From assembly GCA_028565635.1 (NCBI GenBank), contig JAOXYB010034285.1:1-14091 (forward strand): a DNA stretch of 14,091 bases. The letters are read 5' to 3'. Position numbers and translations under genes: made by a program. Source of the DNA: Phoronis ovalis. Lineage: Eukaryota > Phoronida > Phoronidae. Below the pieces are notes generated by a model that saw nothing but the letters and a program-made list of their open reading frames with translations, had not been told where the DNA came from and made no database searches. This document shows, in pieces, positions 6,609-14,091 of the stretch (positions are counted from its first letter, which is position 1; each line of letters begins with the position of its first letter).

Positions 6609-7402
6609 CTTATTAATTTACCGTTTATGATTAAAAGACTATAATTATAGCCGTATAAAATACACAATGCAATATTGATATTCCGGAGAGGAATTACTGA
6701 GGTATTTGTGAAAACCTGGATTTAGCTGAGACATGAACACAATATGTTGAAATAAGTGCAAAAAGGGTGTTATATAAACAAGTAAACAAATGCCTCATGC
6801 AAACATATGATATGTTAGCATTATCTAAATACTATATGGGTGGAGAATATCAGTCAGAAATCCTGATATATATGCAAGATCAAATTTAAATGATGTCTTC
6901 ATGTAAAATGCATGTGCTTTAGAAAACATGGACTAATCTGACTGTAATACTATGTTTTTTGTTTCATAAAAATTACTTAAAAAACAGTCAAAACTATTTT
7001 ATTAATTGGAGATCCTTGTAACAGATGGTGTTTTGTTTGCACATAGTGTTCTTCTTAGCTGAGCACATTGGTGGACATTTGTCAGATTTGATTAGTTTGC
7101 TTTTGATTTCAGTGAAACTGAATAATCTAGACAATCTATTTATTCTGTTATAGATATAGTATTAATTGAATTAAAATGAATAACAACATTTATCGTGACA
7201 TCGTTTATAATACTAAACAAAATTAAAACATAAAATGGCCTATCAAGAACACAATCGCACTCAATGACCCTGAACTCTTCAATAGCTGGAGATATAATAT
7301 CATGTCTACTTCCTATTTCGTCCCGCTGGCATGAAGGCATGAGTCAGTTCTAGATTTATCCTATTAGTTGGTTAAATCCTTAATTTCTTTTCAATGGATT
7401 TG
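6609..7402. other. Intergenic DNA upstream of LRRC40, promoter presumably near its end
   Basis: No gene is seen; a 67-codon minus-strand frame at 7140-7340 has no recognisable similarity. A consensus AP-1 site TGAGTCA lies at 7340-7346, 63 bp before the LRRC40 ATG. No TATA box or CRE comparable to the MTAP promoter is visible, so the LRRC40 promoter position is not defined. Confidence 0.5.
7340..7346 (+). promoter_or_regulatory. AP-1-type site TGAGTCA upstream of LRRC40
   Basis: Exact TGAGTCA 62-69 bp before the LRRC40 start codon. A 7-mer of this kind occurs by chance about once per 16 kb per strand, so position is the main argument. It may even lie inside the transcript. Confidence 0.25.
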
Positions 7403-7405
7403 TGA
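7394..7405 (+). promoter_or_regulatory. Minimal upstream ORF before LRRC40
   Basis: ATG GAT TTG TGA, a three-codon frame closed 3 nt before the LRRC40 ATG. Its start context is weak at -3 (T) with G at +4. Its TGA is also the in-frame stop that fixes the LRRC40 start. It matters only if transcription begins upstream of 7394. Confidence 0.35.
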
Positions 7406-7408
7406 AGC

Positions 7409-7556
7409 ATGGCTTCAAGAGGTGGAAGAGGCCGTTTCCAGCCCCGTGCTGGCTTTATGCAGACCGAAAAACAAACTTCTGGCGTCCACCCGGCAATGTT
7501 GAAACAGGCCAGGAAAAGTGGTCAACTGAATTTGTCGGGAAGGAGTTTGAATGAAG
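7409..7556 (+). CDS. LRRC40: LRRC40 exon 1 (residues 1-49 and first base of 50)
   Basis: Encodes a basic, Gly/Arg-rich N-terminus (MASRGGRGRFQPRAGF) and the family motif LKQARKSGQLNLSGRSLNE, equal to human LKAARKSGQLNLSGRNLSE. Phase 1 end; donor gtgggt at 7557. Confidence 0.95.
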
Positions 7557-10500
7557 GTGGGTAGGTTTAATAAATGGATGATCATGTTAAACCTGTTCTT
7601 ATTGCATTAAAAAATAACGCTTCCTTTTTCAATTTGAAGATACGAATTTTAGTGCTGCTGGCGTTTTGTCCTGCCAGAGTTCAGTCTGAATAAAGTAAAT
7701 CTCGACTAAGTTGAGAAGGTACATAGCCATAGGTTATAGCACTAACGGATGAATTTATTCAGACTGGCCAGAGTTCATCTATACTCCAACAACTAAGCAA
7801 TTCAACCAAGCTCCTTGAGAATGCTGCCATGTAGATCCATGTTTATTTACTTATATGTTCTCCTTTTTATGCTCATGTGACCATCAGTATACTATATATC
7901 AACTTGTATAAATCAACCTGTTGCTTGAAATAATGCATACTGCATTTTAAGTTCCTGACTCTGTGTGGAGGATCAACATTGATGTACCAGAAGAAGCAAA
8001 TACTGTATCACTGGATAACACAGAAGACAGATGGTGGGAACAGATCGACCTTACCAAACTAATTTTGGCATCTAATAAACTTAAATTCTTATCAGAAGAT
8101 ATCAAAGAACTGCCTGCATTAACAGTTCTAGATGTGAGTTTGTTTTTAATTAGTAATTCAGACCTGGATTCTATTCGTGAGAAGCCGGGTGTTCAGTATC
8201 CTTTATCACATTTAGTTCAACCTATGGTCTTTTATAGATGAGGTGACTAAATAGTTGTTGTGCAAAGTAAAGGTTCCTGTAACTGTAGTGAAAGGTAAAA
8301 GAAATTTTTAAAATTTTTGATATTAAAATGAATATTCCTATAAATTATTCTCACAGTTCCTGTGCTTCTTAGCAAAACAGTGTTCACAAAATGTTATGTT
8401 TCCATTTGGTAGGTGCATGATAATGAACTTGAATCATTGCCAGATGCACTAGGAGAACTCTCGAACCTGCAGCGACTTATGCTTAGGTGATTATATCATT
8501 TTAACTATTTCCATGAATGCAAATTAAAGAATGTCAGTTAACTTAAAAATGAACCAATCAGAATACTGTAAAAAAGAATTATACTGTGACATCCTTTCAG
8601 TACTTTTCCCCAGTCACTATACAGACACTAATGCAGTTCATATATAAAATAAGAGGTAGATGATACAAAATTAAATCTATCCATAAAATAGGACATAAAC
8701 ACAATGGCATGAATAATATACAATGTGTGGTTAACAGCTATTAACTAATGCTTCTTATGCAGTACATTTGTCATCTGGATCATCTGTAATATCTCTCATT
8801 CCATCTGTAGCAAACATGAATATTGGGCATATAATGACAGACTTTCAGAAACTATGTTCATTGCGCTAGCTAGTAGCAGCAAAAGTAAGCTGGAATTTGA
8901 TTGTATGCTGCAGTCATGTGAAATTGAATACAAGACTCCCATTGGCAGAGATAAAAAAGGTTTAGTATTTTATTGAACTTACAGAAGTCTCTGTAACCAG
9001 AATTAAAATTCTAAACAAAATAAAAAAACTGGTTAGTGACTTTCAGGACTTTAATCAGCAGATTAAGGAAATAACAGCATTTCTAATATATGTGAAACAT
9101 TCCTTCATTTTATTTACAGTCACAATAAGCTATCACACCTACCCAAGTCAGCATGTAAACTGAGAAATCTATTAACTCTGCACTTGGAGCATAACTGTTT
9201 GACTGAGTTAGATGATGACATTGGGAGATTCATTTATTTAGAGGATTTTGTAAGTGGTTTTATAATATGTATAAAAGTATCGATGCCACTTTATAAAGAA
9301 AAGGAGCATGCATTCTTCATTTTAAAAGTTAAACTTTCAAGTTTGAATTTGTCAGATATGCAATAGTGATTTTCATTGATTCACAGTGTACATAGTTTCT
9401 TATTTATGACTTGTTGAAGACTTAAGATTTGGGTTTTCAATTATCTGCAGTGCTATTGTATATCCATGAATTATTATTTTTTCAGAATGTTGGAAACAAT
9501 ATGCTCACAAGTGTACCGAAATCCATTGGCTATATGACAAAGGTTACCAAGCTGAATTTAGCTAATAACAATCTGACAGATTTGCCACCAGAAATAGGCA
9601 GCATGAATGGTAAGAAAAAATTTACTGATTTTAGATGGCGAAAATTGTTTGGCAAAACTTATTCATCCTTCATACTTTAGCTTAAATTTTGAATACTTAA
9701 ATGACACAATGTAATATTTTAAAAGTAGTATAAAACAAATTGAATATACAATTACGCAATTTATTTTCCTGTAACTAGGTCATGTAATCTGTACTGAGGC
9801 AATTTTGAATGTAATTTTTGCAATGTTTTTAGCACTTCGATATTTAGATGTCAACCATAATCAGTTGTCATATCTTCCCACTGAACTGGGTACCTTAAGT
9901 CATTTGGAGCAGCTTTATCTGAGGCACAACAGGCTCAAACAATTGCCTCTTCTGACAAAGTGTACCAGTCTTAAGGTATATGTTTTTCACACATTATTCC
10001 AAAATCAGGAACTAAATGCATCTGGTGAATACCTGTGTGTGAACATTTTAAATAAAGAAAATATAATATGCAGGACTCTTTTACTATGGGATACAACAAG
10101 ATGTGACCCCATGGTTACATATCATGTTGTGTCATATAAATAGGTAAATGTATGCACGGTCAGGCTCAGTACACATACCACATAGTCGCACGTCATTGCA
10201 AACAGTATTAAAACAAGTTGTTGAACAAATCGAGATATACTGATCACACACACAAGTCTAACAGTTTAATTAACCTTGTGCAAATCATGAAATCATAATT
10301 AAAGTAGTGTACACCACATAGAAAACAAGCTGTGTATTTTGTAGGAACTTCATGTTGGAAATAACTGTATCACCGAATTGTCAGCAGACTTGCTAGGTCC
10401 ATTATCTGAGTTATCTGTGCTGGACATAAGGGACAACAAGATTGCAGTCTTACCTGTGGAGATGACCCTAATGGAAGGACTGGAAAGACTGGACCTTACT

Positions 10501-13500
10501 AACAATGACTTGTCTGGGTAGGATAATCATTGCCTTAGTTAGGGTTGTTTGGCTCAAAATTATCAGGGAGTGGACTTTTTTTATAATTAGAAAACGTAGA
10601 GAAATTGTATAAAATTTCAATTACTAGGAAAGAACTGGAGGCAGTGTCTTTATTATTAGCGAGTTGATTTTAATTATGGAGGGATGGGTGATAATGGCAG
10701 CAATCACTAAAAGTAGAGGGGACTTTATGTAACAGTTCTTAATATTGTAATAATGTGTTCCACATTACAAATAAAAATGATTGACTTCATATTTAAGGTG
10801 AAAGAATAGGAATTTCAATTGTTGGTTGAATCTAGGAATGCAAAATGCTTTTCACCGACATCATTAGAATTACCTTCACTTCCTGTTGCTAAATATATCA
10901 AATTCCTTTTTTTATTGTTTGATTTCTTTTTTGTCGAAGGTACGAAGATCAGAAATTTGCTATTCAGACCGGCTATGAGTTGTCAGTACTGAATGTGAAT
11001 GTATGCTAGTCTGTATTCAATAACATGCGCTAGTTAAATTATTTAGCTCTTTAACTGTGTACTTGATTGGTTTTGGTAATTTTTACTAGCTAATTTTGTT
11101 GCTATTTCAGGCTGCCGTATGAAATGGGTAACATGACTAAACTAAAAGCTGTTGTTCTGGATGGTAATCCAATGAAAGGCATTCGTCGGGATATTATAAT
11201 GGTGAGTATGCTGCAAAATTAAACAATCCTGTTAAAAAGTCACCTGACTACCAAATAAGGATATAAAGTTTTCAGGTGAGCATAAGGTATAAAAGACCCA
11301 TCAATGAAAGATGTGCTAGTGGTTCTTTTCAAAGCACAAACTTTTTTAGCAGTGATGATCTTTATTAATATTATTAAACACTCATATTGACTAGTTTATA
11401 CTAGAACAATTTAAAAGTTTATTTCTGTGTTCATATTTGCAGAGAGGTACCAATGAATTAAAGAAATATCTAAAAAGTCGAATTGCACCTGATGAGCCTC
11501 AGAACGATGCTCCTAAGGCCACAAAAGACACCCATGGTCAAAGCGGAATCATAGGTGGAGGGGACGGCGTGGATGCACATACTGTTGAATCAACAAAAAC
11601 ACTGGAATACTGGTAAAATCAATTTATTTTGTAAAAACTTGTTAATATACAGATTGCCAGTAATTGATGTTCACAAACAATTCTTTGCAAAAAAGAGAGA
11701 TATAATTGCAGGATTTTAAAATTACTAAATAATAGAATTTTTGATCCAATACTTTGTCTAAGATCAAATTCTAGCAAAAAAATGACCCAGTTAACATAAG
11801 GATCTATGCACAGGGAAATTCTGGATCTGTTTATAGAGTGCAGATTTTTTATCAGTAACTAGTTGCTTGTAAGTTGTTGATGGGTTGTTATAAAGAGATG
11901 TCTTTAACTTTCTTTTTAGCAACAAGAGGGCTAGCTCAATACCAGAAGACGTATGGGGCCTTGCAGTGAACACTGGGATTACAACTGTAAATATCAGCAA
12001 GAATGCAGTCACAGAATTGCCAAACAAGTGAGTCTGCACATCCAACAGTATTAACATGTACTGTAGCACATTTTAGAAAGTTTACCGTGATTTTATATAC
12101 AAAGCTCTTTTAAAACATAAAAATATTACTTATTGTGGGCATGACTTGCATTATTGACTTGTTAAATTCAAAATCTCAATTCAAATAAAATTGTCTCTTT
12201 GTTGGTTTGATTGTGTTTTGTCAAGTTATCATCGTATTCAATTTTACAATCAGGTGTGCAAGGTACACTTTTATAATTTAAATTAGTCTATTACAGAGAT
12301 ATGCTATTAACCAGATGCAGCAGTGTTTCATTTGTTAAAATTCAGTTTATTTTGTGGGTTGATGTATAATTTGTTCATTTTCAGTTTGATGGTAACGGTT
12401 GATACTCTGAATAGTCTGAACCTGGGATTTAACAGATTGACTGTTCTCAATCCAGATATTGGTCTGTATTCACAGTTAACCTTTCTTGACCTGAGGTAAT
12501 TTTATTCCCTGTTCTTACAAAATATCCAACATTTCAACTGTTCCATTTGTAGTTGCTCTCCGGAATGGACTAAAAACTATTCTACTGTTTGCAGTGAAGT
12601 GCATGTTACTTTTCCCTTTAGTTAGATATTTATGATGTAACAAATACCAATATCACAGGCTCACATCTTATTGCAAACATAAATCTTAATTATGAGTGAA
12701 TGCAAGATATATAGGGTTCTAAAACTTCAAATTATTGTCTGTTTATCGCTTATTATTTGGAGTTTGGGAAAATTGAAGTACTAGGGGAAATGGACAAAAT
12801 ATTTTCAGCTACCCTCGCACTAGAGGTAACATTTTTTTTTATGCACAAATCTTAAGGCTGAAACAACAGTTCATTTACATACAAGATAGTTAATGAAGTA
12901 TTTGCATTCATATGCTGTCATGATTCCAAAAAATCCCGTTGCTTGTGAATTATCAGCTCAAGTGCTCAGAAAAGTATATTTTGTTCGTTCACAAAATGCA
13001 GAATTGTGGGTTTCTGATTACTAACACCACCTGCTAATAATCTTTTGTGGTTATGATGTATTCATTAACAAAAAACATGTAATAAATGTTATACCATCAA
13101 ATTTTTTTTTACTGATGAAACACAGAACAAATACCCAGTTGAAATATTAAAAACAATAGCTGAATTATAAAATAATACAACTGGTAGTTATTTTTTGTGA
13201 AATTTGTTTAATAGTTTCTCAATATCAAAATTTTGTTTATGTTTTGTAGGAATAACTTGCTTAGTGATCTGCCAAAGGAAATGAGCAGGTGTCAATCTAT
13301 GCGAGAAGTTATTATCTCATGCAACAGGTATTCTGAATTTTTCTGTAATTTTGTTCAAAATTTGGTCTCTTATAGTTGTGCCTTTTATAAATATATATCA
13401 CCCTGAATGTGATATGACACCTGTTACATATTAATAAAATCATATGTATAAATAACAGAAATTTAGCAATCATTTCTTAGAAAAATGAAATTATTACCCA

Positions 13501-13997
13501 AAAATTCCTATAGTAAAGCAAAAACAAGGTAGCTATCTTTGTAGTATGAATCAATAAATTTCAAAGGTTTCCAATTAATACCCAGTTTCTTATAAAAAAT
13601 GTGCAAAACAATTTGCTCACTTGGTAAGTTCATGAAATGTCTTTTATTTGTGCATTATTGGGTGAACAGTAAATCAATCTAATAGGAGAGAATTAAGTGT
13701 CTCGACTGAATGCCATAGTATCAAGTGTATTGTATATCTACGTTATATCATCCACAGTGGCTTCATGAGAACCTATCTATATTCAAACCATATTCAGTCT
13801 TTTTTCTTCAGATTTAAACAGATACCTCCTGTGTTGTATGAGTTACGTAAACTTGAGAACCTGCTTGCAAGTGATAATCAAATAGGTTTGATTGATGTGG
13901 GTGGCTTACAACGATTACCAGTCCTAGCCACGCTAGACTTACAGAATAATGACATTATGCAAGTTCCTCCTGAGTTAGGCAACTGCTCCAATCTCAG
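7409..13997 (+). CDS. LRRC40: Leucine-rich repeat-containing protein 40, 13 exons, 3' end outside window
   Basis: Exons: 7409-7556, 7952-8133, 8413-8486, 9120-9249, 9486-9609, 9833-9975, 10345-10517, 11111-11201, 11443-11612, 11920-12027, 12385-12495, 13250-13327, 13812-13997; 1718 nt, 572 codons plus 2 nt. Collinear with human LRRC40 (602 aa): N-terminal LKQARKSGQLNLSGR, VWRINIDVPEEAN, WWEQ-DLTKLI, then about twelve 23-residue repeats (LxxLxLxxNxLxxLPxxI) anchored from Leu83 to Leu336, a non-repeat linker at about 350-425, and about seven repeats from 432 onward ending LDLQNND, PPELGNCSNLR. About 36 residues of the human C-terminus have no counterpart before the window ends. The start has A at -3, G at +4 and an in-frame stop two codons upstream. 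LRR arcs bind proteins; the specific role of LRRC40 is not well established. Synonyms or a sister LRR family are unlikely given the linker and N-terminal matches. Confidence 0.96.
7673..7775. mobile_element. 85-bp micro-element in LRRC40 intron 1, 13-bp TIRs, 9-bp target duplication
   Basis: The element is 7682-7766. Terminal inverted repeat CAGTCTGAATAAA at 7682-7694 is perfectly mirrored by TTTATTCAGACTG at 7754-7766. It is flanked by the perfect direct repeat GCCAGAGTT at 7673-7681 and 7767-7775. Nine bp is typical of Mutator-like elements. If the first G matches by chance, the duplication is 8 bp and, with CAG termini, hAT becomes possible. The interior has no coding capacity. Each inverted repeat carries AATAAA, so a sense-strand polyadenylation hexamer (7689-7694) sits inside this intron. 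Confidence 0.88.
7952..8133 (+). CDS. LRRC40: LRRC40 exon 2 (residues 50-110)
   Basis: Encodes VPDSVWRINIDVPEEAN, the WWEQIDLTKLIL cap segment and the first LRR (SNKLKFLSEDIKELPALTVLD). Acceptor attttaag (AAG), donor gtgagt at 8134; ends phase 0. Confidence 0.96.
8413..8486 (+). CDS. LRRC40: LRRC40 exon 3 (residues 111-134 and part of 135)
   Basis: Encodes VHDNELESLPDALGELSNLQ, then RLML, one LRR matching human [20 protein letters not shown]. Acceptor ttggtag, donor gtgatt at 8487, phase 2. Confidence 0.94.
8487..9119 (+). other. LRRC40 intron 3, 633 bp
   Basis: Less AT-biased around 8780-8950 than other introns, but no mobile element boundary, RNA gene or homologous coding sequence is recognised. 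Flanking exons splice in frame without it. Confidence 0.8.
9120..9249 (+). CDS. LRRC40: LRRC40 exon 4 (residues 135-178)
   Basis: Two LRRs: HNKLSHLPKSACKLRNLLTL and HLEHNCLTELDDDIGRFIYL. They correspond to human HNKLKILPEEI and LQHNELTCISEGF. Donor gtaagt at 9250, phase 0. Confidence 0.95.
9486..9609 (+). CDS. LRRC40: LRRC40 exon 5 (residues 179-219 and first base of 220)
   Basis: LRRs NNMLTSVPKSIGYMTKVTKL and NLANNNLTDLPPEIGSMN. Acceptor ttttttcag, donor gtaaga at 9610, phase 1. Confidence 0.95.
9833..9975 (+). CDS. LRRC40: LRRC40 exon 6 (residues 220-267)
   Basis: LRRs LRYLDVNHNQLSYLPTELG and LEQLYLRHNRLKQLP, then LLTKCTSLK; the next repeat starts one residue early, as in human (FPSCSLLK). 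Acceptor gtttttag, donor gtatat at 9976, phase 0. Confidence 0.95.
9976..10344 (+). other. LRRC40 intron 6, 369 bp
   Basis: Contains an imperfect hairpin of about 18-20-bp arms at 10090-10133. No gene or mobile element boundary is recognised. Confidence 0.75.
10345..10517 (+). CDS. LRRC40: LRRC40 exon 7 (residues 268-324 and part of 325)
   Basis: Encodes ELHVGNNCITELSADLL, LSVLDIRDNKIAVLPVEM and LERLDLTNNDLSG; human has ELHVGENQIEMLEAEHL, LVLDLRDNKLKSVP and LERLDLSNNDISSLP. Donor gtagga at 10518, phase 2. Confidence 0.96.
10518..11110 (+). other. LRRC40 intron 7, 593 bp
   Basis: AT-rich, with no recognisable element. A decoy acceptor-like tract (ttcttttttgtcgaag, ending about 10939) occurs, but the following sequence does not continue the LRR, so it was not used. 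Confidence 0.75.
11111..11201 (+). CDS. LRRC40: LRRC40 exon 8 (residues 325-355)
   Basis: Closes the N-terminal LRR block: LPYEMGNMTKLKAVVLDGNP and IRRDIIM, equal to human LEGNPLRTIRREII. Acceptor tatttcag, donor gtgagt at 11202, phase 0. Confidence 0.96.
11443..11612 (+). CDS. LRRC40: LRRC40 exon 9, inter-block linker (residues 356-411 and part of 412)
   Basis: Starts RGTNELKKYLKSRIAPDEP (human KGTQEVLKYLRSKIKDD), then a hydrophilic, Gly/Asp-rich, poorly conserved stretch (HGQSGIIGGGDGVDAHTVES) before TKTLEY. The linker is probably flexible. Donor gtaaaa at 11613, phase 2. Confidence 0.93.
11613..11919 (+). other. LRRC40 intron 9, 307 bp
   Basis: AT-rich intron, nothing recognised inside. 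It ends with a strong pyrimidine tract, actttctttttag. Confidence 0.85.
11920..12027 (+). CDS. LRRC40: LRRC40 exon 10 (residues 412-447 and part of 448)
   Basis: Encodes SSIPEDVW and ITTVNISKNAVTELPN, matching human TLIPDEVF and VTSINFSKNQLCEIPK. It opens the second LRR block. 108 nt, phase 2 at both ends; donor gtgagt at 12028. Confidence 0.94.
12028..12384 (+). other. LRRC40 intron 10, 357 bp
   Basis: AT-rich intron without a recognisable insert. Confidence 0.85.
12385..12495 (+). CDS. LRRC40: LRRC40 exon 11 (residues 448-484 and part of 485)
   Basis: LRR segments LNSLNLGFNRLTVLNPDI and LTFLDL, matching human VDLSFNKLSFISLEL and LTFLDLRNN. 111 nt, phase 2 at both ends; donor gtaatt at 12496. 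Confidence 0.94.
12496..13249 (+). other. LRRC40 intron 11, 754 bp
   Basis: Longest LRRC40 intron in the window. AT-rich with T-runs at about 12832-12840 and 13102-13110. No mobile element ends, RNA gene or exon-like sequence could be supported. Confidence 0.75.
13250..13327 (+). CDS. LRRC40: LRRC40 exon 12 (residues 485-510 and part of 511)
   Basis: Encodes NNLLSDLPKEMSRCQSMREV, then IISCN, matching human [20 protein letters not shown]. 78 nt, phase 2 at both ends; acceptor gttttgtag, donor gtattc at 13328. Confidence 0.94.
13328..13811 (+). other. LRRC40 intron 12, 484 bp
   Basis: AT-rich intron, nothing recognised. An ATG-initiated frame entering exon 13 from 13765 is intronic at its 5' end and not a real start. 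Confidence 0.8.
13812..13997 (+). CDS. LRRC40: LRRC40 exon 13 (residues 511-572 and part of 573)
   Basis: Encodes FKQIPPVLYEL, LASDNQIGLIDVGGL and LATLDLQNNDIMQVPPELG, then NCSNLR, very close to human LTTLDLQNNDLLQIPPELG. 186 nt, phase 2 at both ends; donor gtaatc at 13998. The next exon should begin with a TLLLDGNPFR-like segment and lies beyond the window. Confidence 0.95.
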
Positions 13998-14091
13998 GTA
14001 ATCCACTGTGACAATACTAGACTGGCTCAAGTCTGCCTGGCCAAATATTTTATTTTATTTAATATTTTATTTTTTTTATATTTTATTTTCA
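13998..14091 (+). other. Start of LRRC40 intron 13, ending in TTTTA-rich simple sequence
   Basis: From about 14047 to the window end the sequence is a degenerate TATTTTATTTTA-type low-complexity tract. The intron continues past the window. Confidence 0.75.

Noticed and set aside
7140-7340. 66-codon minus-strand open frame upstream of LRRC40
   Set aside because: No recognisable motif or family; length is unremarkable for chance frames.
5923-7408. MTAP and LRRC40 as an operon with trans-splicing
   Set aside because: Spacing of about 1.5 kb with an insert, an AATAAA right after MTAP, and no clear outron-type acceptor before the LRRC40 ATG.
8796-8942. 48-codon minus-strand frame with a leucine run in LRRC40 intron 3, possible fossil gene
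   Set aside because: Short, antisense, intronic and without a recognised family; composition alone is not evidence.
11352-11358. GTGATGA, a perfect C-box sequence in LRRC40 intron 8
   Set aside because: No CTGA D box follows within the usual distance before exon 9.
13112-13163. C/D snoRNA-like pair, CTGATGA and CTGA, in LRRC40 intron 11
   Set aside because: The C box has C instead of a purine at its first position, the spacing is short and no convincing terminal stem flanks it.
1-14091. tRNA genes, CRISPR arrays, bacterial-type operons or defence systems
   Set aside because: No B-box or cloverleaf candidate was seen by eye, no spacer-repeat array, and all coding evidence is animal and intron-containing.

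Overview
The window is nuclear DNA of an animal, most likely an AT-rich invertebrate. It has two intron-rich, protein-coding genes on the + strand with GT-AG introns of about 0.2-2.3 kb, long AT-rich non-coding stretches, AATAAA-type polyadenylation and several small DNA transposons. Both encoded proteins align with their vertebrate orthologues almost end to end, so an animal assignment is secure. The phylum is not: a marine invertebrate such as a hemichordate, echinoderm or mollusc is a guess from repeat style and divergence.

Layout. 1-538 is upstream DNA with no recognisable gene. 539-568 holds a compact YY1/ETS/CRE cluster that probably drives the first gene. 819-5922 is a complete 8-exon MTAP gene (297 aa). 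Its first intron (840-3184) is long and full of repeats: an inverted-repeat element with an internal ~30-bp tandem array, a fragment of that array in opposite orientation, and a 369-bp MITE-like element ending 23 bp before exon 2. A polyadenylation signal lies only 16 nt after the MTAP stop. 5945-7402 is intergenic and carries a 178-bp G-rich foldback element. 7409-13997 is LRRC40 (13 exons seen, 572 full codons), whose last coding exon or exons lie beyond the window. Its first intron contains an 85-bp micro-element with 13-bp terminal inverted repeats and a 9-bp target duplication.

The two genes are head-to-tail about 1.5 kb apart. MTAP is a cytosolic methionine-salvage and polyamine by-product enzyme; LRRC40 is a leucine-rich-repeat protein with no well-settled function. 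Nothing in the sequence ties them functionally. Splice frames were checked by codon counting: every exon junction keeps frame and no internal stop occurs in either gene. I found no undescribed multi-gene system. The most interesting signals are the transposon insertions and their relation to splicing and polyadenylation signals.
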